DNA of 64,000 bases from Cellulomonas sp. JH27-2 (GTDB lineage: Bacteria > Actinomycetota > Actinomycetes > Actinomycetales > Cellulomonadaceae): NCBI RefSeq assembly GCF_014837175.1, contig NZ_JACYFR010000003.1:496001-560000 (forward strand). The letters are read 5' to 3'. Below the pieces are notes generated by a model. The model saw only the letters and a list, made by a program, of their open reading frames with translations, was not told the origin of the DNA and did no database searches. The position numbers and the translations under genes are program-made. The first letter of the stretch is position 1. Every line of letters starts with the position of its first letter. Below are positions 47,720 to 57,231 of the stretch, piece after piece.

Positions 47720-49252
47720 ATGACACTGACCGCTGATCGCGGCATGTCGTGGTCGGGTGACGACGGGATCGAGCGTCGCCGCGCGGCGCGCGAGCCACGC
47801 CGGTCGTGGGCGTCGACTCAGCCGTTCGAGCCCCGTTCGACCATCTTCAACGAGTCCGGGACCCGGCGCGCGAGCGCCTGGCGGGCCGTCGGGCACCGGT
47901 ACGCCGCAACCACGCTCGTGACCGACCTGCTGCTGAGCGCGGTCGTCGGGTACGGCGTCGCCGCCTTGCACCGTCCGGTCACCGCTTCCGCGATCGCAGG
48001 CGTGATCGGTGCCGTCCTGTTCGCGACGATGGTCGCGCTCATGGGTGGCTATCGGCAGGACCGGCTCGGTGACGGGCCCGGCGAGTTCCAGGCGATCGTG
48101 CGGGGCGCGAGCCTCGTGGCCGTGGCCCTGGTCGGCTACGCGTTCGTGTTCAAGGTCTCCGTGCCGCGCGGCGCCGTGTTTATCGGCGTGCCGCTCGCTG
48201 CTGTCGCGACCTCGCTGGTCCGCTACATCCGTCGTCGTCGTCTCCACGAGGCCCGCCGGTCCGGCGCGGCCATGCGCAGCACGCTCGTGGTGGGCGACCC
48301 AGGATCCGTGAGGCGCGTCGTCGCGGACCTCACGGCGGCGCCGCACCACGGCTACCGCGTCGACGGCCTGTGCCTGCAGTCGGCCGACGGGATGGACGAG
48401 CTGGCGGGTGTCCCGGTCGTCGGAGCCATCGCCGACATCGTCCAGGTCGCCGCCGATCGGGCCGCCGAGGTCGTCATCGTCACGGGCTCGTCCCTGAGCG
48501 GCGAGGCGCTGCGTCGGCTGTCCTGGGCGCTCGGCCGCGCGGGTGCGCACATGGTCGTCGCTCCCGACATCGTCGAGGTCGCGGGCCCCCGGCTCACGGT
48601 GCGCCCGACGGCAGGCTTGTCCCTGCTCGAGGTCGAGGTCGACACCCCGCGTCGGCGACTCGTCGCCAAGTCGATCATCGATGTCACGCTGGCGGTGATG
48701 ACCGGTCTGCTCCTGCTCCCTGTCATCGTCGTCGCCGCGGTCGCTGTCCGTGTCACCTCACCGGGACCGGCTTTCTTCCGGCAGACACGCGTCGGCGTCG
48801 ACGGCAAGCACTTCACCATCTGGAAGCTGCGCACGATGTACGTCGACGCGGACGAGCGCCGCGACGCGCTGCTCGCTGCGAACGAGGGCGCCGGGCTGCT
48901 GTTCAAGCTCCGCGTGGACCCGCGCGTCACCCGGGTGGGCCGCGTGCTGCGCAAGTACTCGCTCGACGAGCTGCCCCAGCTGTGGAACGTCGTGCGCGGG
49001 GACATGTCGCTCGTCGGGCCGCGGCCGCCGCTGGAGGCGGAGGTCGAGGCCTACGAGGACGAGGTCGTGCGCAGGCTGTGCGTCAAGCCCGGGCTGACGG
49101 GACTGTGGCAGGTCAGCGGGCGGTCGGACCTCGAGTGGGACGACGCCGTTCGCCTCGACCTGCGCTACGCCGACAACTGGTCCGTCGCCATGGACCTCAT
49201 GATCCTGTGGAAGACCGGTCGTGCGGTGCTGTCGGGGTCGGGTGCGTACTGA
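47720..49252 (+). CDS. Polyprenyl-phosphate sugar-1-phosphate transferase
   Basis: A 510-residue membrane protein of the WcaJ/CpsE type that starts polysaccharide synthesis by moving a sugar-1-phosphate to undecaprenyl phosphate. Four N-terminal TM segments (about 55-150) and a Rossmann-like domain (TLVVGDPGSVRRVVADL) precede the catalytic part. This begins at KSIIDVTLAVMTGLLLLPVIVVAAVAV and contains GKHFTIWKLRTMYVDAD, LRKYSLDELPQLWNVVRGDMSLVGPRPP and PGLTGLWQVSGRSDLEWDD. First gene of the polysaccharide locus, with an elaborate upstream region. Confidence 0.94.
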   Translation: MTLTADRGMSWSGDDGIERRRAAREPRRSWASTQPFEPRSTIFNESGTRRASAWRAVGHRYAATTLVTDLLLSAVVGYGVAALHRPVTASAIAGVIGAVLFATMVALMGGYRQDRLGDGPGEFQAIVRGASLVAVALVGYAFVFKVSVPRGAVFIGVPLAAVATSLVRYIRRRRLHEARRSGAAMRSTLVVGDPGSVRRVVADLTAAPHHGYRVDGLCLQSADGMDELAGVPVVGAIADIVQVAADRAAEVVIVTGSSLSGEALRRLSWALGRAGAHMVVAPDIVEVAGPRLTVRPTAGLSLLEVEVDTPRRRLVAKSIIDVTLAVMTGLLLLPVIVVAAVAVRVTSPGPAFFRQTRVGVDGKHFTIWKLRTMYVDADERRDALLAANEGAGLLFKLRVDPRVTRVGRVLRKYSLDELPQLWNVVRGDMSLVGPRPPLEAEVEAYEDEVVRRLCVKPGLTGLWQVSGRSDLEWDDAVRLDLRYADNWSVAMDLMILWKTGRAVLSGSGAY

Positions 49253-49306
49253 GCGGCGTCTCGGGCTGCGCGCGGCGACGTGCTGGAGGACGATGGCCGT
49301 GAATCG

Positions 49307-50482
49307 TCAGCGAGCAGCCGTGCGAGAGATCGCGTCGAGCAGCGCGCGAGAGTACGCCTCGACGGAGAATCGACGTTCGGCGTCGGCACGTCCTGCCGAA
49401 GCCAGTCGGCGCGCGAGTGCGTCGTCGCACGCGAGTCGCGCGATCCCGTCGGCGAGTGCTTCCGGCGAGTCGGGGTCGACGAGTAGGCCGGTCGTACCGT
49501 CCTGCACCACCTCGCGCAGGCCTTGGGTGCGCGAAGCGACGAGCGGGCGCTCGGCGAGCAGGGCCTCGACGGCAGTGTTCCCGAACGGCTCGACCCTCGA
49601 CGGGACGAGAACGATGTCCGCCGCTTCGAGCACGGGCCACGTCGGGCTGACGTACCCGGCGAGGTCGACGCGGCCCTCGAGGCCCGAGCGGACCACCTGC
49701 TCGCGGAGGTTCTCCTCGTACCACTCGTATCCGGCGAACGGCGTGCCGCAGATCCTCAGCGTGACGTCGTGGCCGCGCTCGACCAGCAGACGGACGGCGT
49801 CGACGGCGACGTCGATCCCCTTGCGCGGCGAGAGGCGACCGACGAGCGCGAGGTGCACCGGGTCGCCCGGGTGCCGCTCCCGTGGAGCCGTCGGTGCGAT
49901 CGCCGGGCCACGGACCCCGTTGTGGACCACCCGGGTCCGACGACCGAGGCCACGAACGGAGCCTTCGAGCACGGCGGCTGCGGCGGACGAGTTCGCAACG
50001 ACCTCGTCCGCAAAAAGAAGCGGTGCGGCGAGGGCGAAGCGGACAGCCGCGGGCTGGTCCTCCTCTGCCTCGTGCACGTGGCACAGCGCCGGCACGTGGG
50101 CGAGTCGAGCTGCCACGAGCCACTCCGGGATGGTCAGCGTGTTGACCAGAACGACGTCGGGTCGGGTCCGTCGGAGCAGGCGCCGGGCGCCGAGGACGGA
50201 GCGGACCGCGTCCGACAGCAGGCCGGGTAACGCCCGTGGAGCGAGGAGCGACTTGCGCAGCACCGGGAAGATCACGACCGCGACGCGCGCCCCGCGCGTG
50301 GCCAGCTCCCCTGCGAGCTCGCCCTGCGAAGGCAGCAGGGCATCGACGTCCCAACCCGCCGCGACAAGCGCACCGACGGTCTCGAGAAGCTGCCGGTCGG
50401 AGCCGTACAGCTCGGCGCTCGGATGGGCGACCAGCGCGCGGGGTCGGGTGGATTTTCCGAATGGCGAGGTCACGTTGGCCAT
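49307..50482 (-). CDS. Glycosyltransferase family 4
   Basis: A 391-residue GT-B enzyme. The N-terminal domain has the acceptor-side start HPSAELYGSDRQLLETVGALVAAG; the C-terminal domain has LALVGRLSPRKGIDVAVDAVRLL and the donor-binding EPFGNTAVEALLAERPLVASRTQGLREVV with the E-x7-E motif. No TM segment. The sugar is not evident. It is convergent with the sugar transferase gene and divergent from the DUF1972-like gene. Confidence 0.92.
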   Translation of the reverse strand: MANVTSPFGKSTRPRALVAHPSAELYGSDRQLLETVGALVAAGWDVDALLPSQGELAGELATRGARVAVVIFPVLRKSLLAPRALPGLLSDAVRSVLGARRLLRRTRPDVVLVNTLTIPEWLVAARLAHVPALCHVHEAEEDQPAAVRFALAAPLLFADEVVANSSAAAAVLEGSVRGLGRRTRVVHNGVRGPAIAPTAPRERHPGDPVHLALVGRLSPRKGIDVAVDAVRLLVERGHDVTLRICGTPFAGYEWYEENLREQVVRSGLEGRVDLAGYVSPTWPVLEAADIVLVPSRVEPFGNTAVEALLAERPLVASRTQGLREVVQDGTTGLLVDPDSPEALADGIARLACDDALARRLASAGRADAERRFSVEAYSRALLDAISRTAAR

Positions 50483-50491
50483 GGTCCGGCC

Positions 50492-50498
50492 TACAGTA
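50492..50498. promoter_or_regulatory. Shared -10 of two divergent glycosyltransferase genes
   Basis: CTACAGTAG reads as TACAGT on the plus strand (for the gene at 50530) and TACTGT on the minus strand (for the gene starting at 50482). The minus-strand hexamer is about 10 nt from its ATG, so that transcript would be leaderless. The two promoters overlap and should compete. Confidence 0.5.
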
Positions 50499-50529
50499 GC
50501 GGCCGGGGTGTCGGCGCGGGAGGGCTGTC

Positions 50530-51729
50530 ATGAGTGCTGACGACGGGCGCGGGCGGGCACTCTCGATCGCGCTGGTCGGCACCCGTGGCGTCCCGGCACG
50601 CTACGGCGGGTTCGAGACCGCCGTGGAGGAGGTCGGGTCGCGACTGGCTTCACGGGGTCATGACGTCCGGGTCTACTGCCGCTCAGGTAACTCCGAGGAG
50701 AGCCCCAGGACGTACGCCGGCATGACCCTCGTGACCCTGCCGGCCGCCCGGCGCCGTTCGCTCGAGACGTTGAGCCACACGGGGCTCTCCGTGGGGCACC
50801 TCGCCACGCACCGGACGGACGTCGCGATCGTCTTCAATGCGGCGAACGCCGTGTGGCTCCCGGTGCTTCGGGCCGCCCGCATCCCGTTCGCGACCCATGT
50901 CGACGGTCTGGAGTGGAAGCGGGCCAAGTGGGGCCGCAGCGGAGTGCGCTACTACCGATGGGCTGAGCGACGGTCGGTGCGTGTCTCGGACGCGCTCATC
51001 GCCGACGCGCAAGGCATCGCCCAGTACTACTCGACCGAGTTCGACGCGCCCTCGACGCTCATCGCGTACGGCGCGCCGCGCCTGGACGAGGTGGGCACCG
51101 ACCGGCTCGCCGAGCTCGGGCTCGTCGACCGCGGGTTCCACCTCGTCGTCGCCCGCTTCGAGCCCGAGAACCACGTGGCAGAGATCGTGGCCGGATACAC
51201 CCGCAGCCAGGCGCGGTTGCCGCTCGTCGTCGTCGGCTCCGCGCCCTACGCCGAGGCGTACGTGGCGCGCGTCCAGGCGGTCGCCAAACAGGATCCGCGG
51301 GTGCGCCTCATGGGCGGACTCTGGGACCAGGACCTGCTCGACCAGCTCTATCGGGGAGCAGCGACCTACGTGCACGGGCACTCGGTGGGCGGGACCAACC
51401 CCTCCCTGTTGCGCGCCCTCGGGGGCGGTGCTGCGACCATCGCGTACGACATCTCGTTCAACCGCGAGGTCGCGGGCGACGCAGGGTCCTACTTCCGCGA
51501 CGCGGACGACGTCGCCTCGTTGATCGAAGCGGCCGAGCGTGAACCGCAGAGGCTGATCGAGCAGCGCGCCGCAGCGTGGCACCGCGCCGACGCCTACGAC
51601 TGGGACGACGTGACAGACCGCTACGAGCAGCTCGCACGGGACCTGCACGCACGCCGCACGCCGGGGCCGCGACGGCGTGCGGCACGGCGGGCGGCCGAGC
51701 CGGAGCCGGAGAGGGTGGCCGTGCGATGA
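50530..51729 (+). CDS. DUF1972-type glycosyltransferase (rhamnosyltransferase-like)
   Basis: A 399-residue GT-B enzyme. It begins SIALVGTRGVPARYGGFETAVEEVG, the characteristic start of DUF1972 sugar transferases, which often add rhamnose. Next come HVDGLEWKRAKWGRSGVRYYRWAER and LVVARFEPENHVAEIVAGY, then HGHSVGGTNPSLLRALGGGAATIAYD. The last 30 residues are Arg/Ala-rich. It overlaps the CDP-alcohol transferase gene by 4 nt (ATGA). Confidence 0.9.
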   Translation: MSADDGRGRALSIALVGTRGVPARYGGFETAVEEVGSRLASRGHDVRVYCRSGNSEESPRTYAGMTLVTLPAARRRSLETLSHTGLSVGHLATHRTDVAIVFNAANAVWLPVLRAARIPFATHVDGLEWKRAKWGRSGVRYYRWAERRSVRVSDALIADAQGIAQYYSTEFDAPSTLIAYGAPRLDEVGTDRLAELGLVDRGFHLVVARFEPENHVAEIVAGYTRSQARLPLVVVGSAPYAEAYVARVQAVAKQDPRVRLMGGLWDQDLLDQLYRGAATYVHGHSVGGTNPSLLRALGGGAATIAYDISFNREVAGDAGSYFRDADDVASLIEAAEREPQRLIEQRAAAWHRADAYDWDDVTDRYEQLARDLHARRTPGPRRRAARRAAEPEPERVAVR

Positions 51730-52451
51730 GCGAGAGCTACATGGACGTGGTGCGGGAGCTTGCCGGCGCCCAGAAGGGCGCTGCGCGCGGAGCCCCTGCG
51801 TACTCCCGGTTCGTCAACCGCCGCCTCGGCCGTTTCGCCGCGGCCTGGGCATTGCGCCGCGGGCTCACCCCGAACGCGGTCACCGGCCTCAGTGCCCTGG
51901 CGACCTTCGCTGGGATCGGCATGCTCGCCTTCGTCGCGCCCGCCTGGTGGGAGGGCATCGCCGTCGCCGCGCTCCTGGTCCTGGGGTATGCGCTCGACTC
52001 GGCGGACGGTCAGGTCGCGCGTGCCACGCGGAGCGGGAGCGCGCAGGGGGAGTGGCTCGATCACATGGTCGACGCCACGAAGATCGCTACTCTCCCGCTC
52101 GCTGTGGGCGTCGGCATCTACCGCTTCACCGACCTCGACGATCGGTGGCTGCTGATCCCGCTGGTGAATGCCGTGGTCGGTTCTGTCCTCTTCTTCGGGA
52201 TGATCCTCACCGAGCAGCTGCGGCGCGCCCACGGGGTGACGTCCAGCGCGGTCCCGGGTGCGGCCGGTGGTCTACGCTCGCTGCTCGTCCTGCCGACCGA
52301 CTACGGCATCCTCTGCCTGACCTTCGTGTTCTGGGGCTCACCGACGACCTTCCTCACGATCTTCGGGTTTCTCACGGCCGCAACCGCGGGGTACCTGGTG
52401 CTGGCCGCACGGAAGTGGTTCGTCGAGATCGGCGCGTTCGCGCGCGGATAG
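51726..52451 (+). CDS. CDP-alcohol phosphatidyltransferase family protein
   Basis: A 241-residue membrane enzyme with about six TM segments. The catalytic motif D-G-x2-A-R-x8-G-x3-D-x3-D is intact at residues 94-116 (ADGQVARATRSGSAQGEWLD and following). Such enzymes move a phospho-alcohol from a CDP donor to an acceptor. A lipid substrate is usual. Its coupling to the DUF1972 gene inside a polysaccharide locus suggests it instead makes a phospho-alcohol or lipid carrier for the glycan, but this is inference. Confidence 0.88.
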   Translation: MSESYMDVVRELAGAQKGAARGAPAYSRFVNRRLGRFAAAWALRRGLTPNAVTGLSALATFAGIGMLAFVAPAWWEGIAVAALLVLGYALDSADGQVARATRSGSAQGEWLDHMVDATKIATLPLAVGVGIYRFTDLDDRWLLIPLVNAVVGSVLFFGMILTEQLRRAHGVTSSAVPGAAGGLRSLLVLPTDYGILCLTFVFWGSPTTFLTIFGFLTAATAGYLVLAARKWFVEIGAFARG

Positions 52452-52464
52452 TCGCGTCTGCTCG

Positions 52465-52484
52465 ATTGTGAGCAAGATCACAAT
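52465..52484 (+). promoter_or_regulatory. CRP/GlxR-type binding site
   Basis: ATTGTGAGCAAGATCACAAT is a perfect 7-bp inverted repeat around 6 nt and matches the TGTGAN6TCACA CRP consensus exactly. It begins 13 nt after the preceding stop and about 160 nt upstream of the putative -10 at 52629, a distance more typical of an upstream or repressor role. Confidence 0.75.
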
Positions 52485-52511
52485 CTGATCACGACTCGGA
52501 TCTTTCGTGTC

Positions 52512-52661
52512 GGGTGAGCGGTGTCACCGCTGGTTGGGGGCTTGCGGAGTTCGCACCCTTCGCCCTGACCGGGACGGTTCGACGGCCTGCAGGCCGGCGC
52601 CGGGTTTCGCCCGCGCCGTTCGGTTCCCTACAGTCCGTCCGAATGGGTGAATATCTCACCC
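52512..52661 (+). promoter_or_regulatory. Promoter region with paired GGGTGA/TCACC elements
   Basis: GGGTGA (52512-52517) with TCACC at 52524-52528, then TACAGT at 52629-52634 as a possible -10, and GGGTGA ATATC TCACCC at 52645-52661 just after the likely start of transcription. The last is a perfect palindrome of the locus element. The gene starts at 52747. Confidence 0.45.
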
Positions 52662-52746
52662 TTCGTCATCCGATCGGCTCATGGCGCCGGGCCGTACGGT
52701 CGACCTGGATGGCAGACGCGGCTCTACGACCGAGAAGAGGTGCCAC

Positions 52747-54303
52747 ATGCCCGCACACCGCCGAACTGCGCCCCGGGCGCACCGACGACGGCCGCTTGTC
52801 GCAGGAATCGTCGCCTCCGTGGTCGTGGCTGCAGTGCTGGGTGCCATCGGGATCGGGTCGGCGACGGCCAAGGACACCGTGGTGTCGTCGTCCGTCAGGG
52901 TGATCGACTACAAGAAGGTCAAGCCGGGCGCATCCGTGTCGGCAGCCCTGCGGACCGTGCCGACGAACGCGACGTCCGCGACCTTCGACGTCTGGGCCCG
53001 CTACGCCTGGCGGACGACCAACATCTCGGTCTGCGCGGGGACCACCGCCACCAGCGCGTGCAAGAAGAAGCCGGCGCTCGTGGTCCCCGTCCAGAGCGCC
53101 GCGTCGAGCCGAGTGACAGTCGACTTCTCGGGTCCTGCGGGCGAGCGCTCCGTCACCGTCTTCAACTCCTCGGCGAGCGTTCGCCTCACGCTGACGCTCG
53201 TCAGCTACACGGTGCCGGCGACGACCCCGTCGGCGACTCCGACACCGACGGCGACCCCCAAGCCGACGGCGACGCCGACTCCGAAGGCGACGGTGCCCCC
53301 GAAGCCGACGGCGACGCCGACGCCCACACCGACGGCCACCCCGAAGCCGACGGCGACGGCGACACCGACCCCGACCGCCACGCCCAAGCCGACGGCGACG
53401 CCGACGCCGACGCCGACACCGACGGCCACCCCCAAGCCGACCCCGACCCCCACGCCTACCGCGACCACGCCCGTCGCCAAGGAGAACTGGGTGCCGCCCG
53501 CAGTCAAGCCGCTCGCCGGACGGCCCGGACCCACCAACACAGGCGTGCCGGCAGGCACGAAGCTGAAGGTCTGGGAGGGTGACCTGGTCGTCGACACGCC
53601 GGGTGAGCACATCGACGGGCTCGAGATCCACGGCCTCGTGAGCATCCACGCCCCGAACGTGCGCATCACCAACAGCAAGATCGTCGGCGGTTCGACGATG
53701 CCCGCGTGGGACCGGGCGCTGATCCAGATCAGCAGCGAGGAGGACAGCGTGACGGTCGAGGACACGGAGATGTACGCGGCCACGCCGTCGTACCGGATCC
53801 GCGGCGTCATCGGCAAGAACTTCACGCTCACGCGCGTCAACATGCACGACGTCATCGACCAGATGGTCATCACCGGTGACAACGTGACGGTCCAGGACTC
53901 GTGGCTGCACTCGAACCTCTACTACGTCGAGGACCCGAACTACAGCAACAACCCGACCCACGACGACAACGCGCAGATCTCGATCGGCAAGAACATCCGG
54001 TTCCTGCGGAACTCGATGCAGGGTACGCACAACGCGTCGATCATGATCACCCAGGACCGTGGGCACGTGAGCGACATCGTGGTGGCCGACAACTTCATCG
54101 ACAACGGCGCCTGCTCGATCAACATCGCGCAGAAGGCCTATGGTCCGATCGAGCGGATGACGATCAGGAACAACGTGTTCGGCGGCAACACCTGGGTCAA
54201 GAAGTGCGGCATCCTCTCGCCGCCGACCACGACGTCGATCCTCACCGCGGCCACCAACACATGGCTGGACGGGACGCCGGTCGCGATCAGCCGGGGCGCC
54301 TGA
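52747..54303 (+). CDS. Secreted beta-helix protein with Pro-Thr repeat linker
   Basis: A 518-residue exported protein. A basic N-terminus and signal segment ([20 protein letters not shown]) lead to a small beta domain (about 42-155). A Pro-Thr-Lys-Ala linker of about 83 residues follows, 158-240. The C-terminal half (about 255-515) is a right-handed parallel beta-helix with the strand pattern [27 protein letters not shown] and [14 protein letters not shown]. Such domains occur in polysaccharide lyases and epimerases; no catalytic set can be named. It could cut, modify or bind the locus glycan. It overlaps the convergent flippase gene by 17 nt. Confidence 0.82.
   Translation: MPAHRRTAPRAHRRRPLVAGIVASVVVAAVLGAIGIGSATAKDTVVSSSVRVIDYKKVKPGASVSAALRTVPTNATSATFDVWARYAWRTTNISVCAGTTATSACKKKPALVVPVQSAASSRVTVDFSGPAGERSVTVFNSSASVRLTLTLVSYTVPATTPSATPTPTATPKPTATPTPKATVPPKPTATPTPTPTATPKPTATATPTPTATPKPTATPTPTPTPTATPKPTPTPTPTATTPVAKENWVPPAVKPLAGRPGPTNTGVPAGTKLKVWEGDLVVDTPGEHIDGLEIHGLVSIHAPNVRITNSKIVGGSTMPAWDRALIQISSEEDSVTVEDTEMYAATPSYRIRGVIGKNFTLTRVNMHDVIDQMVITGDNVTVQDSWLHSNLYYVEDPNYSNNPTHDDNAQISIGKNIRFLRNSMQGTHNASIMITQDRGHVSDIVVADNFIDNGACSINIAQKAYGPIERMTIRNNVFGGNTWVKKCGILSPPTTTSILTAATNTWLDGTPVAISRGA
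53219..53468 (+). repeat. Tandem coding repeat (Pro-Thr linker)
   Basis: The DNA is built from recurring units such as CCGACGGCGACGCCGAC and ACCGACGGCCACCCCCAAG that encode [19 protein letters not shown] peptide. Unit lengths vary in multiples of 6 nt. The copy number could change by slippage while keeping frame. Confidence 0.85.
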
Positions 54304-55672
54304 CCTCGGAGCTTCGGGAAGCGGCATCGGTTGAGGGAGCATCCTCGTCCGGTGCCGCTCCTGCCGTCCGCCGGCGCCTCAGGTCGCGGCGCACGTACCA
54401 GATGTTCGGGAGCACCTGACAGAGCAGAACCGCGACCGTCGAGCCGATCACGGGACCCGCAGCGCCCAGCGGTGCGATCAGCCACCAGCTCAGCCCGAGG
54501 TTGAGCGGGACCAGCAGCAGGATCGGTGGTACCTGGAACCGCAGCCCCCGGGCGTCGGTCATGTACATGCCGAGCGGGTACTTGGCGCCCTGGACGGCGA
54601 CGAAGGCGACGAACGACACGACCAGGGCGGGGCCCAGCGAGATCTCGCCCCCGGACACGAACTCCGTGAGCCACGGCAGGACGGCACACAGCATCCCTGC
54701 GACGGCGACCGAGGCGCCGGCGAACGCCCATGCCATCGGGAACGGCGAGCGAACCCTTGCCGTGGACCTGTCCCGGGCGAAGACCGGCCACAGTGCGACC
54801 CCGGCGGCGGCGATCGTCTGCAGGACGATGCCGAAGAACTGCGACGACAGGTTGTACTGGGCCAGCTCCGCCGTCGTCCCGACGTGGCTCAGCAGCAGGC
54901 GGTCGGTCTGCATCGCGATCGGAAGCGCGACCATCTGGACCAGCATGGGCCCGGCGACGTGCATGACGTTCACGCCGGGCACTGCCCGGATGCGAGGGAC
55001 GTCCTTGACGGCCCCGACGATCCCACCCTTGAGGATGCGGTTGGCGATGACGAAGCAGAGCACGGAGACGAGGGCGGCCGCGACGTACGAGTAGATGGAC
55101 AGCGCGGTTCCCGAGCCGGCACCGGCAAGGATCGTGATGGTGACGGCCGCCATGATGAACGGTGCGACGAGCGCCTGGGTCGCGATCTGCGCAGGGTTGC
55201 GCCCGAGCCCGACCAGGCTCCTTTGCCCGACGGTCAGCGGCAGCGCGAGCCCGAAGATGACGAGGCACGCCGTCGCGACCCAACCGGCACCGGGAAGCGA
55301 GCTCTCGCCCAGGATGTGTGGCCACGCGCCGGTGAGCCCCAGTGCGACGCTGGTGAGGGCGATGACGGCTCCCGAGACGACGAGGATGCGCAGGGCGCTC
55401 GTCAGGGTGCGGCGAGCCTCCGTATCCGTGGCGGGGTCCGACGCGCCCGCGATCGCGTTGACCACGGCCGCACCGATGCCGAGGTCGGCGAACGGCAGCA
55501 GGTTCGGCAACGCACTGATCAGGCCGTACTGCGCGTAGGCGCCTTCTCCGAAGTGGGTGATGATCAGGCGGCTGGTGATGATGCCGAGCAGGCCGGACAG
55601 ACCGAGCACGACGACCTTGATCCCGGCGGTGCCACCGACGGCCGCCCACGGGCCTCGCGTGCGCGCGCTCAC
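54287..55672 (-). CDS. Polysaccharide flippase (Wzx/MATE-like)
   Basis: A 461-residue membrane protein with about twelve TM segments, including the N-terminal [35 protein letters not shown] typical of polysaccharide-transport proteins. The 4-nt GTGA overlap with the upstream gene fixes the start. It would move lipid-linked units across the membrane. The C-terminal ~30 residues are polar and cytosolic. Last gene of the leftward operon, with its 3' end overlapping the convergent beta-helix gene. Confidence 0.88.
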   Translation of the reverse strand: MSARTRGPWAAVGGTAGIKVVVLGLSGLLGIITSRLIITHFGEGAYAQYGLISALPNLLPFADLGIGAAVVNAIAGASDPATDTEARRTLTSALRILVVSGAVIALTSVALGLTGAWPHILGESSLPGAGWVATACLVIFGLALPLTVGQRSLVGLGRNPAQIATQALVAPFIMAAVTITILAGAGSGTALSIYSYVAAALVSVLCFVIANRILKGGIVGAVKDVPRIRAVPGVNVMHVAGPMLVQMVALPIAMQTDRLLLSHVGTTAELAQYNLSSQFFGIVLQTIAAAGVALWPVFARDRSTARVRSPFPMAWAFAGASVAVAGMLCAVLPWLTEFVSGGEISLGPALVVSFVAFVAVQGAKYPLGMYMTDARGLRFQVPPILLLVPLNLGLSWWLIAPLGAAGPVIGSTVAVLLCQVLPNIWYVRRDLRRRRTAGAAPDEDAPSTDAASRSSEVRRPG

Positions 55673-57231
55673 CGGCGGAGCTCCACGATCTCGGTCTGAG
55701 GGCCGCGCCAGGTCCCGACGACGTGCAGGCCAGCGATGCCGAGGGAGCGGTCGTCGGCCGACGCACCGGCCTGGTCTTCCCGGCGCACCACCCAGAGCGT
55801 TCCGTGGGGAGGCAGCCGGTCGAGCGCCGGCTCGAGCGTGATCGATGTTCCGAACAGCGTCGCTCCGTCTGCGGGGGTGACAGCCAGGCCGATGTCCTCG
55901 AGGCCGCGGACCGCGTCGGGGTAGCCGAGCGCGACCGTCCGCATCGAGCGGTTGACGCGACCGTCGATCGCCGGATCGCGCGGGCCGTAATAGACGGCGT
56001 CTCCGGGGCTGGCGTTCGTGCGCAGCTCGGCGGCGACGAGCGAGAGATCCGCGGAACTCTTCGCGAGGACGGTCCGCTGGGACGCGTAGACCGGTGCAGC
56101 GAGCAGGGCGAGCGCGAGGGACACGGCTACCGCGACCCGTCGGCGGAGCTCGCACAGGCCGACTGCCAGCAGCAGAGCGACGGCGGGGGCGCAGAACGTC
56201 AGGTAGCGCGGGTTGTAGAGCGACGGCCGCACCAGCGCCGCGGTGACCAGCAGCACGGTGGGGGCGAGGAGCCAGGGGAGCGTCCACGCGAGCAACGTCG
56301 GGTTGGCCCGGCGCGTACGGACGACCGCGAACGCGATCACCGACCAAGCCAGGAGTGCGAGCAGGACGGAGGTGACCTTCCACAGGTCGGTCCCGGTGTC
56401 GGAGCCGCCGGTGGTCGGCGTCGGAGTCCCGCCCAAGAACCACTGGTTGACGACGATCATCCGGACCAGACGCGCCGGGGTGAGGTCGGTCGAGCCGAGC
56501 TGGCCGGACTGCCGTGCCGCGGCGAGCACGACGCCGCCCACCACGAGCGCCGACACGCAGGCGGTTGCGATCCACGCGCGGACGCGGTCTCGCGCGGTCG
56601 CCAGGACGGTGACGCCGTGGGCGAGCCACAGCATGACGAGGTAGACGTTGGTTGCGACGGCGAGCGCGCCGAGGACCCCGTACAGGATCCAGGCGCCCGT
56701 TCGGCGTGACCTCAGCGCGCTGTGCAGCGCCACCGTCGCCCAGACGCCGAGGGCGAGCGTCGCGGCCCACGAACGCGCCTCGATCGCTGCCCATGTCACG
56801 CGTGGGAGCAGCGCGAACGCGATGCCCGCCACGACACCCACTCGGGGGTTCGCGAGACGGGTGCCGAGGAGGACAATGCCGGCCGCCCCGGCCGCGACCG
56901 CGAACGCGCTGGCGAGGCGTACGCTCGCGGGGCTCGCACCGAAGGCACTGATCCAGACGTGCATGCCGGCGTAGTACAGGCCGTGGACGGCATCGATGTG
57001 CTTGAGCAGCTCAATGAGCTCCTGCGGGGAGCGTCCTGCTGCGGAGATGGTGGCTACCTCGTCGGACCACAGCGACACACGCCACGCACCGACATAGCCC
57101 ACGACACCCGCGAAGAGCGCCACGAACGCGACCGCGATGGGGCGAGCTCGCGGCACCGGCGCGAGGGACGGTTCGAGCACGTCCTCCGGGATCTGCGGCG
57201 TCGTGACGGCGTCGCTGTCAGCCCTCGCCAC
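55669..57231 (-). CDS. GT-C membrane glycosyltransferase (GT39/ArnT-like)
   Basis: A 520-residue protein with about eleven TM segments. The first loop after TM1 has VSLWSDEVATISAAGRSPQELIELL, where the D-E motif matches the catalytic acid of polyprenyl-phosphate-dependent GT-C enzymes. HGLYYAGMHVWISAFGASPASVRLASA follows. The C-terminal ~130 residues form an extracytoplasmic domain (SSADLSLVAAELRTNASPGDAVYYGPRD). I start it at the GTG at 57231, which overlaps the kinase gene's stop region; an ATG at 57252 is the alternative. It likely adds a sugar outside the membrane. Confidence 0.85.
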   Translation of the reverse strand: MARADSDAVTTPQIPEDVLEPSLAPVPRARPIAVAFVALFAGVVGYVGAWRVSLWSDEVATISAAGRSPQELIELLKHIDAVHGLYYAGMHVWISAFGASPASVRLASAFAVAAGAAGIVLLGTRLANPRVGVVAGIAFALLPRVTWAAIEARSWAATLALGVWATVALHSALRSRRTGAWILYGVLGALAVATNVYLVMLWLAHGVTVLATARDRVRAWIATACVSALVVGGVVLAAARQSGQLGSTDLTPARLVRMIVVNQWFLGGTPTPTTGGSDTGTDLWKVTSVLLALLAWSVIAFAVVRTRRANPTLLAWTLPWLLAPTVLLVTAALVRPSLYNPRYLTFCAPAVALLLAVGLCELRRRVAVAVSLALALLAAPVYASQRTVLAKSSADLSLVAAELRTNASPGDAVYYGPRDPAIDGRVNRSMRTVALGYPDAVRGLEDIGLAVTPADGATLFGTSITLEPALDRLPPHGTLWVVRREDQAGASADDRSLGIAGLHVVGTWRGPQTEIVELRR

